Part shown: piece after piece, positions 1 to 34,618 of the stretch
Layout of the letters: each line of letters begins with the position of its first letter
How positions within the stretch are numbered: the first letter of the stretch is position 1
NCBI GenBank assembly: GCA_964006375.1
Contig: OZ023262.1
Location: 94,776,976 to 94,840,975 of the forward strand
DNA from: Tillus elongatus
Lineage: Eukaryota; Arthropoda; Insecta; Coleoptera; Cleridae
DNA length: 64,000 nucleotides
Direction of reading: 5' to 3'
Made by a program: the position numbers and the translations under genes
Notes under the pieces: generated by a model
Told to the model about the DNA's origin: nothing
The model's input: only the letters and a program-made list of their open reading frames with translations
The model's database searches: none

Positions 1-199
1 TCATCTTTCTAGCAGGGATGAGTTTCAACCCCGCAATTTTAAATGTAAAGGGATATTGAGTGACCACATTTTGAAGCAAGTAAGATTCTCTTTTTGAAAA
101 CAATCAGTTTCCAAAAATCAGCAAATTCGTTTTTTTAGAAAACGTATTTTAAAGTTTTGTTGCATTTCAAACAAATCAAACAAGTTTCTCACATTATTT

Positions 200-584
200 T
201 TTATTGCCTTTTAACAGTATGCATTAAATGTTCGAAATGTTGACCTCTAGATTCCAAGCAATAGTATAAGTATTCTTGTAGTTTTGAACGCTGCGAAGCA
301 TTTCAGGTGAAATTTGTCAACATTCGATGATGATGCGTCGGCGTGAATCATCCACGCATTGTGGAAATGTAGTGTATTTCAGGTGGCCGTACAAAAAAGA
401 CTTTGCAGGCCATTCTATATGACTTCTTCGCACAGTCTATCTCACAGAAAATGTTTGGTGCAGATACCAAGGAGCAGCAACAGTGTGTGGGTTCTCCGTC
501 TTGCTGAAATACTAATTCATTTTCATTGTAACGGTTATTTTGTATACAAATTTGTGTTACAGCTGAATCAACTATATCTTCCAA
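200..584 (-). pseudogene. Degenerate mariner-type DDE transposase, C-terminal half
   Basis: Reading the minus strand from about 584, the translation has the FQQDGEPTH signature that marks the second catalytic Asp of the insect mariner/IS630-type transposases. It is followed by a decayed C-terminus ending in a GQHFEHL-like tail near 205-240. An in-frame stop, a missing SPDL-PLDFF segment and lost spacing show that it is dead. The N-terminal helix-turn-helix half is not seen. Same superfamily as the remnants near 8.8, 18.5, 29.4, 55.8 and 57.5 kb. Confidence 0.55.
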
Positions 585-640
585 TAACTGTTAAGAAATT
601 TCTCCTAGGAGATACGAATTGGGAAAAAAGGAACAACAGA

Positions 641-700
641 AATGCCTCTAATGTCGCCAGATTTAAACCCTTTAGGCTTTTTTTTCAAGAATATTATTAT
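641..700 (+). pseudogene. Inverted transposase scrap with SPDLNP motif
   Basis: The plus strand reads MSPDLNPLGFFF, which resembles the SPDL-PLDFFLWG block surrounding the third catalytic residue of the same transposase superfamily. It lies outside, and in opposite orientation to, the remnant at 200-584. It is therefore either an inverted piece of that copy or a scrap of a second one. It is too short for a firm call. Confidence 0.3.
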
Positions 701-894
701 ATCTCCTAAAATAACAGAGCTGTGGTAACCAAATTTGGTGCGCACGTTATGTTACAAAAGCACATCATATGTCAGAAATTAGTATTTTAAGTTAAAAGAA
801 CGAAAAAAATTGGTTGCAGGGAAAGGGCAATGTCTAAAGGAAGGTCACATGACTAAAATGTTGTCTTTGGTAAACAAAGTCTATTCAATGTTGA

Positions 895-955
895 AGGCAC
901 ATAAAAATTCTTCTGCACACACGCACTTGCTGCGTCCAGACTTTTTAAGCAGTAA
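895..955 (-). repeat. Short inverted-repeat family end next to OR exon 1
   Basis: Contains the block GCACTTGCTGCGTCC, the conserved end of the dispersed repeat family found at about ten places in this window. It finishes some 40 bp before the first coding ATG of the odorant receptor, so the transposon end forms part of that gene's upstream region or 5' leader. Confidence 0.55.
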
Positions 956-988
956 TTTTTTAACAATTTTAGCCTTACCTGTGTTGCA

Positions 989-19712
<18,724 letters not shown>

Positions 19713-20700
19713 GTTGTTCACCCGACTTGCTGATACCGTGCCACCCTAAATACAAGTTTGTAGACTTTCCTCTGGCTGCACAAATGTTTGTTTGCTTATC
19801 TGCATCCAGTTTCAACTTTGGCGACATCGTCAGGAAGGAGAAAACTTAAATGATGTATACGCACGCATAATAATTATGAATAAAAGTCTATTGCTCTTGT
19901 ATTTTCATTTAAAAAGTTTTGAAAGTAAAACAAAAATGATATATCACGAATTTGGGAGGTCTGTATGATGTATGTCAACATAAAAATAAAATTAACTACA
20001 CATTTCCAGGATTGCTATAAGCGGTTATATAATTAATAACAATAACAACAATAGAAGCAGTTTCTATCTAGTGTAAGCCTCGACATATTATATACTTTAT
20101 TATACATACTTTTAGTACGGCTATATGTATTCTGTTTGACATATTTAGCTAATAGAAATGGTTTCCAAAAAAAATAGAATCTATCACGTTAATGTATTCA
20201 TTTGAAATCGGGTAGGTAGTTGCTGCCGTGTGTGTGCTTTTTTATCTCAAATGCTTTAAAAATGTCAGGACGCAGCAAGTGTGTTATATTAGTGAATTCT
20301 AATAAAAAATTAATACTATCAGCACGGCATATTACTAAAAATATTTTTTTAAATTTAAAGAGACATCGAAGATCGGGCTTAGAGGTCCAAATATAGGCTT
20401 ATTTGAAGAACTTCTCTCTTTCTATTATCATAAAAAATATCCAATTCTTGTGTTTTAGCTTTATTTGAGAAAAAGCTTTGAATGCTCAAAACTCAATTTT
20501 CTATTACGCTCGAAAACTAAAATTTTGTGAATCTAGATATTGTAAGTCTCGTTAAAAGGAATTTGTACTACAAAGGTCATTAAAGATACAAAGGATTTCC
20601 AGAAAAAAATTAGTTCGTGTTTACCGAAAGGAATGTGTCTGCCAAATTAAAAACGTGACAGGTATTTTTCTTTGTTAATCACCTGGACGATTTCGTTTTA
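19713..20700. other. Downstream of OR gene; one repeat-family end
   Basis: No gene recognised. GGACGCAGCAAGTGTGTTAT at about 20274 is an end of the short inverted-repeat family. Confidence 0.4.
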
Positions 20701-21795
20701 GTGAAACGACAAAATTGACAACATTTAGGCAAATAACCTGAAACGAACACGGGGTTGGTGAAGAAAACGTAGCAAGAAGAGTGTTTTAAAACCCTTTAGT
20801 TTCAACTTCAGCAGTCATTGTCCTTCATTTTCCTAAAATATTTCCAAAAAATTCATTTCAAGTGCGCTCCTTCTCTGATGCTGTGGCAGTAGTTTTAGTT
20901 ATGCATTTATCGTTTAATGGTCTATAATTATTATCGAATTTCCCTAGAAAAAATTCGGTAATGAAGAAACCGCCACTTTTAGTGAACTTTCTTTAAAAAA
21001 TCAGTTATGAGGGGATCTCGACTTTTGAATTTTCAAAAAATTTCTTCAAATGAGCGCGAACTAGGCCCCCTAGGCCCTAGGTCGTTAGCCAGGAAAACCT
21101 GCCTAGTTTCTATTTTTCCCGGAAGTTTCCTGTTTTATTTTGAAAAATTTTAACCTTTTATATCTTCGGAAACACAAAGTTAGGTGACCCAAATTTCGCG
21201 AGCCTATGTCACAAAAAAGTAAACCATTTACAAAAATTTAGGTCTATAGGTTGAAAGAAAAAAGGTATAAGCATTTAAACAAACAAAAATTGGTGCCACT
21301 GATGACTGAATAAACGCACAAAAGCACACTATTTTGTGTCGACAACAAACTCTATTGTATGTTGCAGCCAACTTACAGTTTTTGGCGCAAAATGTCAAGA
21401 AGTGCCAGAAAAATTACTTTGATGTTTTGATTACTTTTCGTCTTAAAACGTCAAAGTCGCGATTTGAAACGTCAAAATTTACAAATTTTAGGCAAAGAAC
21501 TTAAAGCGAATAGGGGCTATCTAGAAAAAATGTCGCAAGAATCGGGTTTTACAAGTCCCTAGGTTGCAGCTTTAACCGTCATTGTCCTTCATTTTACCGA
21601 AATCTTTCCCGAAAATTCATTTCAAATATACCCTTTCTATGATGCTTTAGTAGTAGTTTTAGTTATAGATTTTATAGTTTAATTGTCTATAATTTTTAGC
21701 AAATTTTTGTAGAAGAAGGATTGTTTTAAATAAGCGCAACTAGGTCCCTTACGACGCAAATCCTGGTTTAGTTTTAGTTTTTATCTGTTTACATA
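20700..21795. repeat. Two direct copies of a dispersed repeat
   Basis: 20706-20955 and 21440-21705 share the series CAAAATTKACAA, AACGAA-A-GGG, GTCATTGTCCTTCATTTT, AAATTCATTTCAAGT and GTTTAATKGTCTATAA. A third copy lies inverted at 27560-27790. There is no coding capacity. Confidence 0.7.
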
Positions 21796-22350
21796 TATAC
21801 AGGGTGACGCATTTCTACGGTAAATATTACTGGTATTTGTTATTATACAAGATACAAGAAACAATTATATACGTTAATTATGAGCTGCATCTTATAAAAA
21901 TGTATCGACTACACAGGTAGCCCATAAGTCGTCAGCGATACAAATTTTCTTTTTTTTTTAATCGAACACACCTTCTATTATTGCATTTTCGCATTTTTAA
22001 TCGAATTATAATGCACCCTTGTTTTCGAGTTATGTCGATTGTTTTGCACATTTTCACATTTTTAGCACATATAAAAAATTGTTGTACGGCGTTTTTACCA
22101 ATAGAAATCGGAGTCACTTGCAAATGACGGAATCAAAGAGGTATTCGGTTATATTATTTAATGAGAAAATGGAGATGCCGTATGCAAGGCGCTTTTAAAT
22201 AGTCACTGAGTTTAAAAAAAAATCAAACTGTCGTAACTTAATTGTTTTAAATAGAACAGGCTATATTTTGTGTTTCAGAAGTGAAGGGCATAATAATGAA
22301 TGTTTAGTAAGTTTATTAAAAAAAAGATATCGGATTTTTTCGAAAAAATT
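21796..22350. other. Possible mariner-like end, otherwise unrecognised
   Basis: TACAGGGTGACGC at 21798 resembles the TACAGGGTG- ends of the mariner-type elements nearby, but I find no partner end. A 63-residue minus frame (21932-22123) is not recognised. Confidence 0.3.
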
Positions 22351-22590
22351 GTTGGGAGTTTTGTTGAGAAGCTTATTTGATAAAATCTGGTACATTGTTT
22401 CTGCTATCTAGGTTATACTGGTAACCAAATTTGATGCCCTCTTTATTTTAAAAAAAACTTCAAAAGTCGGGATCTCCCCATTAGTGAATTTTTTCTACAA
22501 AAATGCACTAAAAGATATATTTTCTATTAAAAACATTTTAATGAAAATTCACTACCATAACGCACTTGCTGTATCGAGACTTTTTCTAGC
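22351..22590. repeat. Short inverted-repeat family copy
   Basis: Contains GGTTATACTGGTAACCAAAT, the GTCGGGATCTCCCCATTAGT end, and GAAAATTCACTACCATAACG with CACTTGCTG. The two opposite-facing ends lie about 80 bp apart. Confidence 0.6.
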
Positions 22591-23205
22591 TAACTTGTAA
22601 CAACTCGGCTACTCCTCAATCAACTTTGTCCTGATAAACGTCTACAAAATTCATGCTCACTAATTAGCTTATATTTTGTTCGAAATAAGGTCAAGGACCA
22701 GCTTAGATAGATGTATCCAATCAACAAAGTAAATAAAGTTTGCCCCCAATTACTTTTTTATCCAAATGGTTGAGAAAAGCAATATATCTGATGGCAATAT
22801 GAATACGCTGATGCGGCACACTAATGGAAGTATAGCTGCATCTGCACTCTCATGCTTCACGCACTAATAAAATGATAAGGGTCTGCGAAACGGTCCCACT
22901 CCTTGCCGTCTCCGAAACACCGGAAAATCGAGAAACTGATCGTGCGATGCCAGGTCTCTCACGGAACATCGTTTCTCAGACTGAAACAGAGTTTTTCTTT
23001 CAGAAATAACCCTTCTCAGGCCTAACGCATTAAACGCGACATTACCTATATGGATGTAATATACTTCCGATCTCTTTTTGTGGACGTCACTAAGAGATTC
23101 CTGTATGTGAAGCGATGGACTCTAACCTTGATGAAGAGATTTTTTAAAATAGTACAGCTAAAGCGAATTTATTACGTTGCTCTCTCAATACATATCTGAC
23201 TCGGC
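22591..23205. other. Nothing recognised
   Basis: About 600 bp without coding frame or named repeat. Confidence 0.35.
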
Positions 23206-23480
23206 AAATGCGTTATGGTAGTGAATTTTCATGAAAAGGTTTTTAATAGTAAATATGGGTTTTTTAGTGAAATCAGGCATGAAATTTGGTATAACTTATA
23301 TAGTAGAAACAATACTATAATTCATCGAAATAACTTTATTGTTTAAAAAATTCCGGAAGGCAGCAAGTGCATTATAGTAGTGAATTTTCATAAGAATTGT
23401 ACAGTATTAGTAAGATATAGTATTAAAATTAAATATTTAAATTTAAATGGACCTCCGAGATCGGTTCTAGAGTCCCAGTT
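23206..23480 (-). repeat. Two short inverted-repeat family ends
   Basis: TGCGTTATGGTAGTGAATTT at 23213 and GCAGCAAGTGCATTATAGTA at about 23360 are two ends of the family in the same orientation, about 150 bp apart. Confidence 0.6.
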
Positions 23481-23659
23481 AGCGATTATTTGAAAAAAAT
23501 TATATTTTATATAAGCTAAAAGCTAAAATTTGGTCTTAAACATAATATGTAAGTACTGCAAGTGTCATAATTCACTAAGTGAACATTGGAACTTGTTTGC
23601 TTACCATTTGAACCTAGAATCACGAGGGGTCTAGACAGCACTTTCAAAAAATTCAACTT

Positions 23660-23860
23660 ACAGCTAACATTTTCAACAACAAATACCTTAAAAAACTAGG
23701 TAACCCAAAAGACAAGCATAGCACGGACAAAATGTCGGGAATTTATGAAATAAGCTGTAAAGATTGTAATCTTAAATATGTCGGACAAACAAAAAATCGA
23801 TTGGAATTAGATTCAAATAAAACTTATCCCAATTACGCACCGATACTGTAGATAAGTCTT
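23660..23860 (+). pseudogene. Penelope-like GIY-YIG fragment
   Basis: Reads NNKYLKKLGNPKDKHSTDKM and then SGIYEISCKDCNLKYVGQTK. The LG-PKD linker and IYEI-C-DC---YVGQT nuclease motif are typical of Penelope-like elements. It is followed by a stop, with no RT domain beside it. Confidence 0.7.
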
Positions 23861-24243
23861 CCGTCGCCCGACACATTCCTTCTCCTTCGAACCTTTAAGT
23901 CCAGAATTAACAAGTTGCCTCTTTCCTCATTGTCAACACCCACGGTACGATAGCATTAAGCTGTAAGCCCTCGTGGTGTGTTGTTGAAATTAAAAAAAAT
24001 AACGATAATCGAACTTTTTCTTATATTCCTAGAATGGGATGTATTCTATTCCGTTATATCGTGCTTATCTATTTTTAATTGTGTCAGTATAATTACACAG
24101 GGGTCTGTTGGAACGATAAGTTGAATTAAAAACAATTTTTTTTTGCTGGTGCAGTTATAAAAGAAATTTTTATTAATATAAGTGAAATAATGAGCACCAC
24201 AGAATCTTTTTGGTTTAGTTATTGGTTACTATTATATTTTATT

Positions 24244-24276
<33 letters not shown>

Positions 24277-25107
24277 TTTTGATATTTTTTTATTAGAGTT
24301 CTGACTTTGAGAACTGGCTCATTCAGTCACTGTCAATCTTCAAAATGAACAAAGATGCATCTGACCTTGCTTTTCACAATGGCAAAACCTGTCCTATGAA
24401 TGCTAATCTAACAACCTTTTTAACTTATTTTTTTATCTCCCTATAAACTGGCTGTTTACTAAAAATATATACTAAAATTAACACTTACAAACATATCCAC
24501 TCACACATATACGCGAGCGCAAATACACTCATGTATACGCACTCACGTCAACAGGATTTATACGCCCAGTACTTAACACTAGGTGCAGGACAGAAAATGC
24601 ACATTGTTTATTCATGTGCACATACACACACATACATATCCATGCACACATGTACGCTACAAGTTGCTGCAGGAGAAACACTGGGACACTTTTCACACCA
24701 ATGGAGCCTGTCATGGTGACTTTTTAACATACTGGGGAGGCTGCGGTCAAAAGAGGTTAACACAAGGAAAGATACAAAGGAACTTACTTTTATTCCTCTG
24801 ACTATACATTAAACTGCTAAGTTTATTTAGTATCCCTTAAGACTATATAGTATATTGCCACTAGTACAATATTTATTGGAACAGTCCAATTTTCAAAATA
24901 TTATCTTTTTACTAAGAGCTATATAAACCCAGCTAACTTAGAGTCTTTAACAAAACACATAAAAACTACCATGACACTTTTATTACAAACAGCTTCATAC
25001 ATAAGTGAAGTCACATCAAGTGGAAAGGAAACGTTGTATTCTGTCAAATTATAAAATAATATTTTTTTTTTGTTAATGATGCATAATACAGGAAAAAATA
25101 AAAAGAT
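23861..25107. other. Largely unrecognised, with a (GA)n tract
   Basis: A (GA)n tract lies at 24243-24272. The frames at 24529-24801 arise from CA/CAT-rich sequence and show no family signature. No gene called. Confidence 0.35.
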
Positions 25108-25353
25108 TTAAATCAGCTGGGCTGGTATTGTTGCATGACAAAATGGATTGTCTTCAACTTTTATTTTATACAAATGAGACTTAAACGCACCATGGCCTAT
25201 GATAATTATGTTAAGTGTCGTAGACAAGTACCTACGAAGTAACAGTTCTTTGTAAATCATCTGTTTTCTTAGATTAAGGATGATACTACTGAAGTTCTTG
25301 TTACAGCTACTTTTCAACGTATCCCAATTATCCTGCCATCTTATATTACACAC
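25108..25353 (-). pseudogene. LINE ORF2 C-terminal fragment
   Basis: Reads WQDNWDTL, then LLRRYLSTTLNI, GHGAFKSHLYKI and NPFCHATIP. This resembles the WQ--W...LTGHG-F--YL-R...C--C stretch at the C-terminus of R1/LOA-type ORF2 proteins. The second Cys of the knuckle is gone. An isolated relic. Confidence 0.5.
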
Positions 25354-27374
25354 ATGTTTTACTTGCGCAAGTAGATTTCTGTTAATGTAAGCTTTTAATT
25401 TTAAATACCATGAACGTGAAGAATGGGAAGCTTAATATTTATACATAATGAAACTTCTTCTATATTGCTTTTCAACAAATTGAATCTCTGTCGTTAAATT
25501 TTTTATTTATAAGTATACATTCGTATGTTAATATTTAGCGCTTTTGGATGCAAACTTTGTCCCGGTATTAGAAAATAAATGGTCCAAGGCTGATAATTTA
25601 CAAAATTGTTAGTTATACAGCTCTATATATAATATGTTGTGTAAACTAGAGTTGTTGTGACAACAAACTACCTGGTCCTGAACCGAGATGACGTCCCTGT
25701 CGTATCTTTCACAATGTCTGACCTTGTGCAATAACTTCCATTGTTTAGATTTTTACCCACGATTTATTTAAATAGCATAGCAGTACAGATAACGTCATCT
25801 GTCGTTGTTCAACATTGTAGATATTGCATTACAGAATCTGAAGTGATGTGGAGGATTATTTTGTTATTAATTTAAAATAACTTTATCTTCCTTTGATTAA
25901 ACGACTTGAAAAGTGGTACACAACCACGTCGGTCTATGTTCTTTTAAGCGGCAAATGTTTGTTTTTTCACTTAAAAATTTGAGAGATATTGCGTTTTAAA
26001 AAATATTTAAAAACATTTTAACTGACCATGGTAATGGGTTCGACAGGTCCTAATTCGCGCTTACTTGAAGAAATTTTCCGAAAGTCTCACCATCGATACC
26101 TCTCTATTAGTTAATGTTCTTAATGAAAAATCACAAAAAGTACAAAAATCTTCTTAAAATGAACGTAAATGTTCCTGAAAAATCTGATCCGATTTTCCTG
26201 GACAGCAAACAACTTCGAGCTATTTACCCACCTGCCAAGATATAATTATTTAAACAAAAAGCTTTCATACGAAACTCTCAACAACAAAAATTACATGAAA
26301 ATTTGCAAAGAATTTTTTCACGAATAACCGAAACATTTTTTTTACAATAACTTATTAAACATTTTTTATTAATTACTAAAATTTTAGGAGAATCCTACAA
26401 ACAATGATTTTTACAGAAACACCAAAAAATTTCTGCGATAACTGACTGTTTTTACAAAATATGCTAAAACAATACATAAAATTCAACTTATACACCTAAT
26501 CTGTAACTAGGATTGAATAAAAGAAAATGTATTTCTTTAGTTTGGAAGTTTGAACCAGTAGAAGTAAAGAAAAATATATCTTACCAGAAAACTACTCATT
26601 GTTGTGCCGCAGACTGTCAGAAACAAGAGTCTGCTGCTCTACAGTATTTGATTTTTGTGAATAAAATCTATCAACTACTTGGATGTAAACGTAAATAACC
26701 CTACTAATTAATTATTTCTTACCGTTTTGTACCAAAGTTAATTTAAATATTTTAATAATTTTCTTTAATAATTCGCTAAATAATCACATAATCTGATAGA
26801 ATCATGGTACGCGATTGTAAATGTACCTAAATGTTTCCAAAACTAGAGTCTGTAGGTGTAGGGAGTGTTATACTAAATTTAAAGCAAAGGGCATGACCTT
26901 CACCTCTGAAACACAAAACACATGCCGTTGCGGCAGTTTAATTTTTTTCAAATGCAGCCATTATTTGAGAGCGCCCTGTATACAGCATCTCGATTTTTCC
27001 GACGAATAATCTAAATGAAAACCTCTTTGAATAAGTCATTTTCATGGGACTCTGCTATATATTGGTAAACACGCTATATCATAATTTCTGATATGTGCCA
27101 AAAATTTGAAAAGTTGCATAACAATTGAAATAGCTCCAAAAGCGGGACGTCCTCAATTTTTTCACCAAAACTGCATTAAAATTCGACACAAAATGCAATA
27201 ATATAAGGACGTTTGAAAAAAAATTGTATCACCAACTTATGGACCACCCTGTGATTGTCAAAATAATTTTGTAAGATACAGTACAAGACACTCTACAATA
27301 AACGTATATAATTTTTTTTTTCGTATTTTGTATAATACCGAGTATATTTATGTTTACTGTATAAACGTGTCAAA

Positions 27375-27377
<3 letters not shown>
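25354..27377. other. Two kilobases without a recognised gene
   Basis: 26030-26110 shows a diverged member of the short inverted-repeat family (GGTCCTAATTCGCGCTTACT). GCCCTGTATA at about 26974 and ACCACCCTGTG at about 27243 look like mariner-type ends. Frames at 26513-26698 and 26821-27009 are unrecognised, the latter with several Cys residues but no clear finger spacing. Confidence 0.35.

Positions 27378-27459
<82 letters not shown>
27378..27459. repeat. (TA)n microsatellite
   Basis: About 40 TA units. The right flank is a body block of the short inverted-repeat family (AACTGAAAGTAACCCCGGAT). Confidence 0.97.
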
Positions 27460-27462
<3 letters not shown>

Positions 27463-27800
27463 AAAGAGATAAAACTGAAAGTAACCCCGGATATGTGCTC
27501 TAGCGGGGCCTAGTTATCGCCTAATTAAAGAAATCAATTTAAAAATCGCGGATTTTTTCTACAAAAAACCATAAACTCTATAACTAAAACTACTGCCAAA
27601 GCATCACAGACAGGGTCTATTTGAAAAGCAATTTCTGGAAATATTTCAGTAAAATGAAGGACAATGACGGTTGATGCTGTAAAACACCCTTTTTGCGACA
27701 ATTTTTTTTCAAAACCCGTATTCGTTTTAGGTTCATTTTCTAAATGTTGTCAATTTTGACGTCTCAAATCACGACTTTGATTTTTAAGAGGAAAACACCA
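27460..27800 (-). repeat. Dispersed repeat copy
   Basis: 27460-27550 is the post-(TA)n block of the short inverted-repeat family. 27560-27790 is the inverted copy of the repeat present twice at 20.7 and 21.45 kb (AAAATGAAGGACAATGACGG). Confidence 0.65.
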
Positions 27801-27991
27801 TTTTTTTTCTTCAAATGACTATAACATGTTTGACTTTATACTTACAAAATTAAATTTTGGAACACAGTTTACGTTTCATGGTATAAACCTGCTCACCAAA
27901 TTTGCTTGCCCTAACTTTGTTATTTCCGGAAGTCAATTCACGATTGTCACGTTAATTAATCTCTTGAACTATATCTTCAACAAATTTTAGA

Positions 27992-28243
27992 TCAATTACT
28001 GGCCCTTGTTTTGTTGAAGCAACTGAAGATCTCAGCTTGGCAAACCTCATTTTTCAGAGAAACAATAACCGACTTGAGATCCTCAATACTTTGGCTCGAG
28101 TCATTACATGGCTGACAATTCCAGGACGAACCAGTTTTCGTTTTCAAAGTTCTGGTTTCAGAAACTGACGAGTTATCCTCGTGACACACGACGGGGTGTG
28201 TGTCTAACATGAAAATTAATTCAAAACCTGAAAGGGCAATCAT
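27992..28243 (-). pseudogene. Possible LINE ORF1 zinc-finger fragment
   Basis: An 83-residue frame with SSWNCQPCNDSS followed by SIEDLKSVIVSLKNEVCQAE. A W-C--C end of a PHD-like finger followed by a short coiled coil is what some LINE ORF1 proteins show. There is too little for a firm call. Confidence 0.3.
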
Positions 28244-28505
28244 TTTTCAATTAATTATGTATTTTTGTTTGATTTTGTTATTTCGATCCGCTTAAGAGAA
28301 AATCGATTTAGGTTTTGGTAATAAAGAAATTAAAAGCAAAGAAAACCCAGTGTATTAATTATAATTTGTCGCATTATCAAAACATAATGTTTTTTAAACC
28401 GATTTTTCTCGAAAATTGATCGAGGTACCGAAATTAAAGAAGAATGCATAAGCAATTGAAGAATCATTGCTCTTTCAGATTTTGAATCACGTTTCATGTT
28501 AAACC

Positions 28506-28804
28506 TACAGGGTGAAGAGTTATAACTGTAAATGGCGGTGAAATTGGTCGTAAGTGAGGCCCTCTATGAGCAACGCGATATTTGCAATACGTATCTCGTT
28601 CGTCGCAAAAAAAAATTGCCTCACAAATTTCCTATTTCCTAACCTAAATATTTCCAAAATAGTGAGAAGTAATTAAAATGTATACTTTTAGGACCATGTA
28701 TTTCCAAAACTATCAAGTTTTGGAGAAGGCATGTTTGCGCCAATTGTCACATTTTGACGTGTAGTAACTCCAGCTTCCGGATTTCCCATTATCAGTGAAT
28801 CACC

Positions 28805-28809
<5 letters not shown>
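28506..28809. mobile_element. MITE with TACAGGGTGA ends
   Basis: TACAGGGTGA at 28506 and TCACCCTGTA ending at 28809 are inverted repeats about 300 bp apart with no coding frame between. The right end runs straight into (TA)n, as expected for insertion at a TA dinucleotide. Confidence 0.6.

Positions 28810-28887
<78 letters not shown>
28808..28887. repeat. (TA)n microsatellite
   Basis: About 40 TA units separating two mariner-type elements. Confidence 0.97.
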
Positions 28888-32226
<3,339 letters not shown>

Positions 32227-32250
32227 CACTTAAAAATTCTAACGGACTTT

Positions 32251-34618
32251 CCCAACTAGCAATTTTATGTTTTATTGTAGTCATAAGAACGTTTATAAAA
32301 CAGACTGTTCCCATAAACGTTTTGGTAACGTTTATACAACGCTTATAAACACAAAATGGGCGCAGGTTTATACAACACTTTAGTTCTTTAGTTTATTTTA
32401 TAAGGGATGTGTAAGGTGTTATAGAATAGTTTTAGAACTATTTACCGAGCTGTAAAAGAATATGATATACGATACTTATAAAACAGTTTTATAAGGAACA
32501 ATAATAAAACTAAAAATCATTTACCATGGTGCCAGTTATAGAGCCTTAATAGAGTTACTATAAATCATGTTTTATTAGAATTTCTTTATAGTTAACTTTG
32601 CAACTTTTTGTTGCATACTGCAATTTCACCCTTAACTGTTCTCTAATATTATGAATAATATAAGTACTAAAATATGATGGAGTAAGAAATAATGTTTGTA
32701 CGGTGTGAAAATTAAACTCAAAAACTCTCCTTTTGGCTACCAGCAAGATGGATTTCACCTGCGAAGAAAATCTTTCTGTGTAAAATATGCTACATATACG
32801 ATAAATTTTGAAGGGCCCTCAAAATAATGAATATTCCTTTAATTTGTAAAAATCAACTCGAAATTAAATTTTTCGTTTTTTTCATTTTATTCATCTAAAC
32901 CCATTCTGTTACACATTTCGCATGTTTTATATTCATAATATATTGTGAAAATTGTCAGGTCACAAATATTTCTATATTTATTAATTGATTATTTGTTCGT
33001 TCAATATGGCTACCAAACAAATACAGGAAATGCATAAAAACATGGCGTCTGCTATATAAATCACTTTTATCACGACTGCAACCATTAGAGAACTATTTTA
33101 TCTCTTAAGACACTGCTACAAAACAGACGATATATTAAAAGCTGTAATATGAACAGAGACGTATTTAAACAAAAATAAAGTAGGCTTGGGATTGACTTTT
33201 ATTGTCAATTTTAAAGTTTGGCTTTTACAGTAAAAGTAGACTAGCGCCCCCGTATTTGCCAAGTCACTATGTAGGCTTTACATTATTACTACATTTTTTC
33301 TCCTATTCCTACAAGCGATCAAAAAGTTTTTGAATTTTGATATTTTCATTTTACTATAATCCCATACAGTTAATAATAACAAAGCCAATTTCTTCACTTT
33401 AATTAATTTTAAGTCAGAAAATAATTTCGGATCTTAATGCGTGCACGTGCGTGTGTAAGGATGTGTATGTGTATGTAATGTGATGTGTATGTAATATCTC
33501 TTGTTGTATCATGATCATGGGTAACTAACCATTAACAACTATTTATGGCTAAGTACGGTCCTGTGCCGTAATATTTAGGCAAACTGATGATCATATTGAC
33601 AGTGTGGCTTCAGATGGCGCAGTAAGCAGATTGTTACACAAACAGCGCTTATGGAGCTTTAAAAAAATGTTTCCCATTGCTGCACTAAGAAAGACATGCG
33701 CGTAGCCCTATAACACATATTGTGTATATTTAATTGTTCTATCAAAGCATTTTGGCAACACTTACACATCAGTATAGTGCTAAACTCGCGTTAGCTGCCA
33801 TATTTATGCAACATAAATGTAGTAGCAATGTGACTTAACCTCAAACCCAAATTGTTGTTTGTTGTGCTGCTTACTATGTAAAACACTACTAACATGTTTA
33901 TTAACAAAATTGCTACTTTCTAAAATATTTTTATATTTATTGACTATCCTTCTAAAAGCACCGCTTCTTTTTACCTGTTTCCATTTATTCATTGATTGCA
34001 AATTGGACATTTTTAGAAATTACACGCTACAGAATACACAAGTTGCCACGAAATAAAAAGTATATTACGGTGCTTCTTACAAAAGCTATAATATGTTCTA
34101 TAAAGATCCCAGCGAACGCACTTTTATGCAAAGGAATAATTTTGTACTATAATTGTTTTCTAAGTGTTCTATTACAGTCGAGTTCCATCAAACAATAAAA
34201 TAGTTTTTTAACACCTGCGTTCAAGTAGACCATGCTATTTGCAGCTATATTGTATCGTAGAAAATGTGAACAAAACTGTTTTATAATTCCTCACATAATC
34301 ACTTAAAGATATATTTGAAAGATCGTTGTTATAAAACCATTACAGGCCATTTTTTGTTCTGTAAGCTAATATATTCTATAACGATTGTTGTATAGACGTT
34401 TACAAAACAACAAAAAACAAATTCTCTAAAATGTTTTATAATTCTGCTCTAAGAACATTCTAACAATAAATTTAAAGAAGCATTTTGCTGCGAGAAGCTA
34501 AATACTCACCTTGTCAGTCTTAATAGAACAAAACTGCTTTCGAAGAGCAATACTATAACAGTAACACAACAAATTTAAACTATTATTTAAAAATTATAGA
34601 ACATTTTTGTTAGTTGGA
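32251..34618. mobile_element. Non-autonomous 2.4-kb TIR element
   Basis: Left end CCAACTAGCAATTTTATGTT and right end, read inward from 34618, CCAACTAACAAAAATGTTCT are imperfect inverted repeats. Subterminal zones on both sides are rich in short ATAAAAC / GTTTTATAA motifs (32280-32580 and 34270-34600), as transposase-binding arrays often are. Small frames inside (32558-32758 minus, 33804-34198) show no family features. A target duplication is not obvious. Confidence 0.5.

Noticed and set aside
22900..22985. Possible ribozyme at the CTGATCG stretch
   Set aside because: CTGATCG lacks the G8-A9 of the hammerhead core and no GAAA plus stem III follows at a suitable distance.
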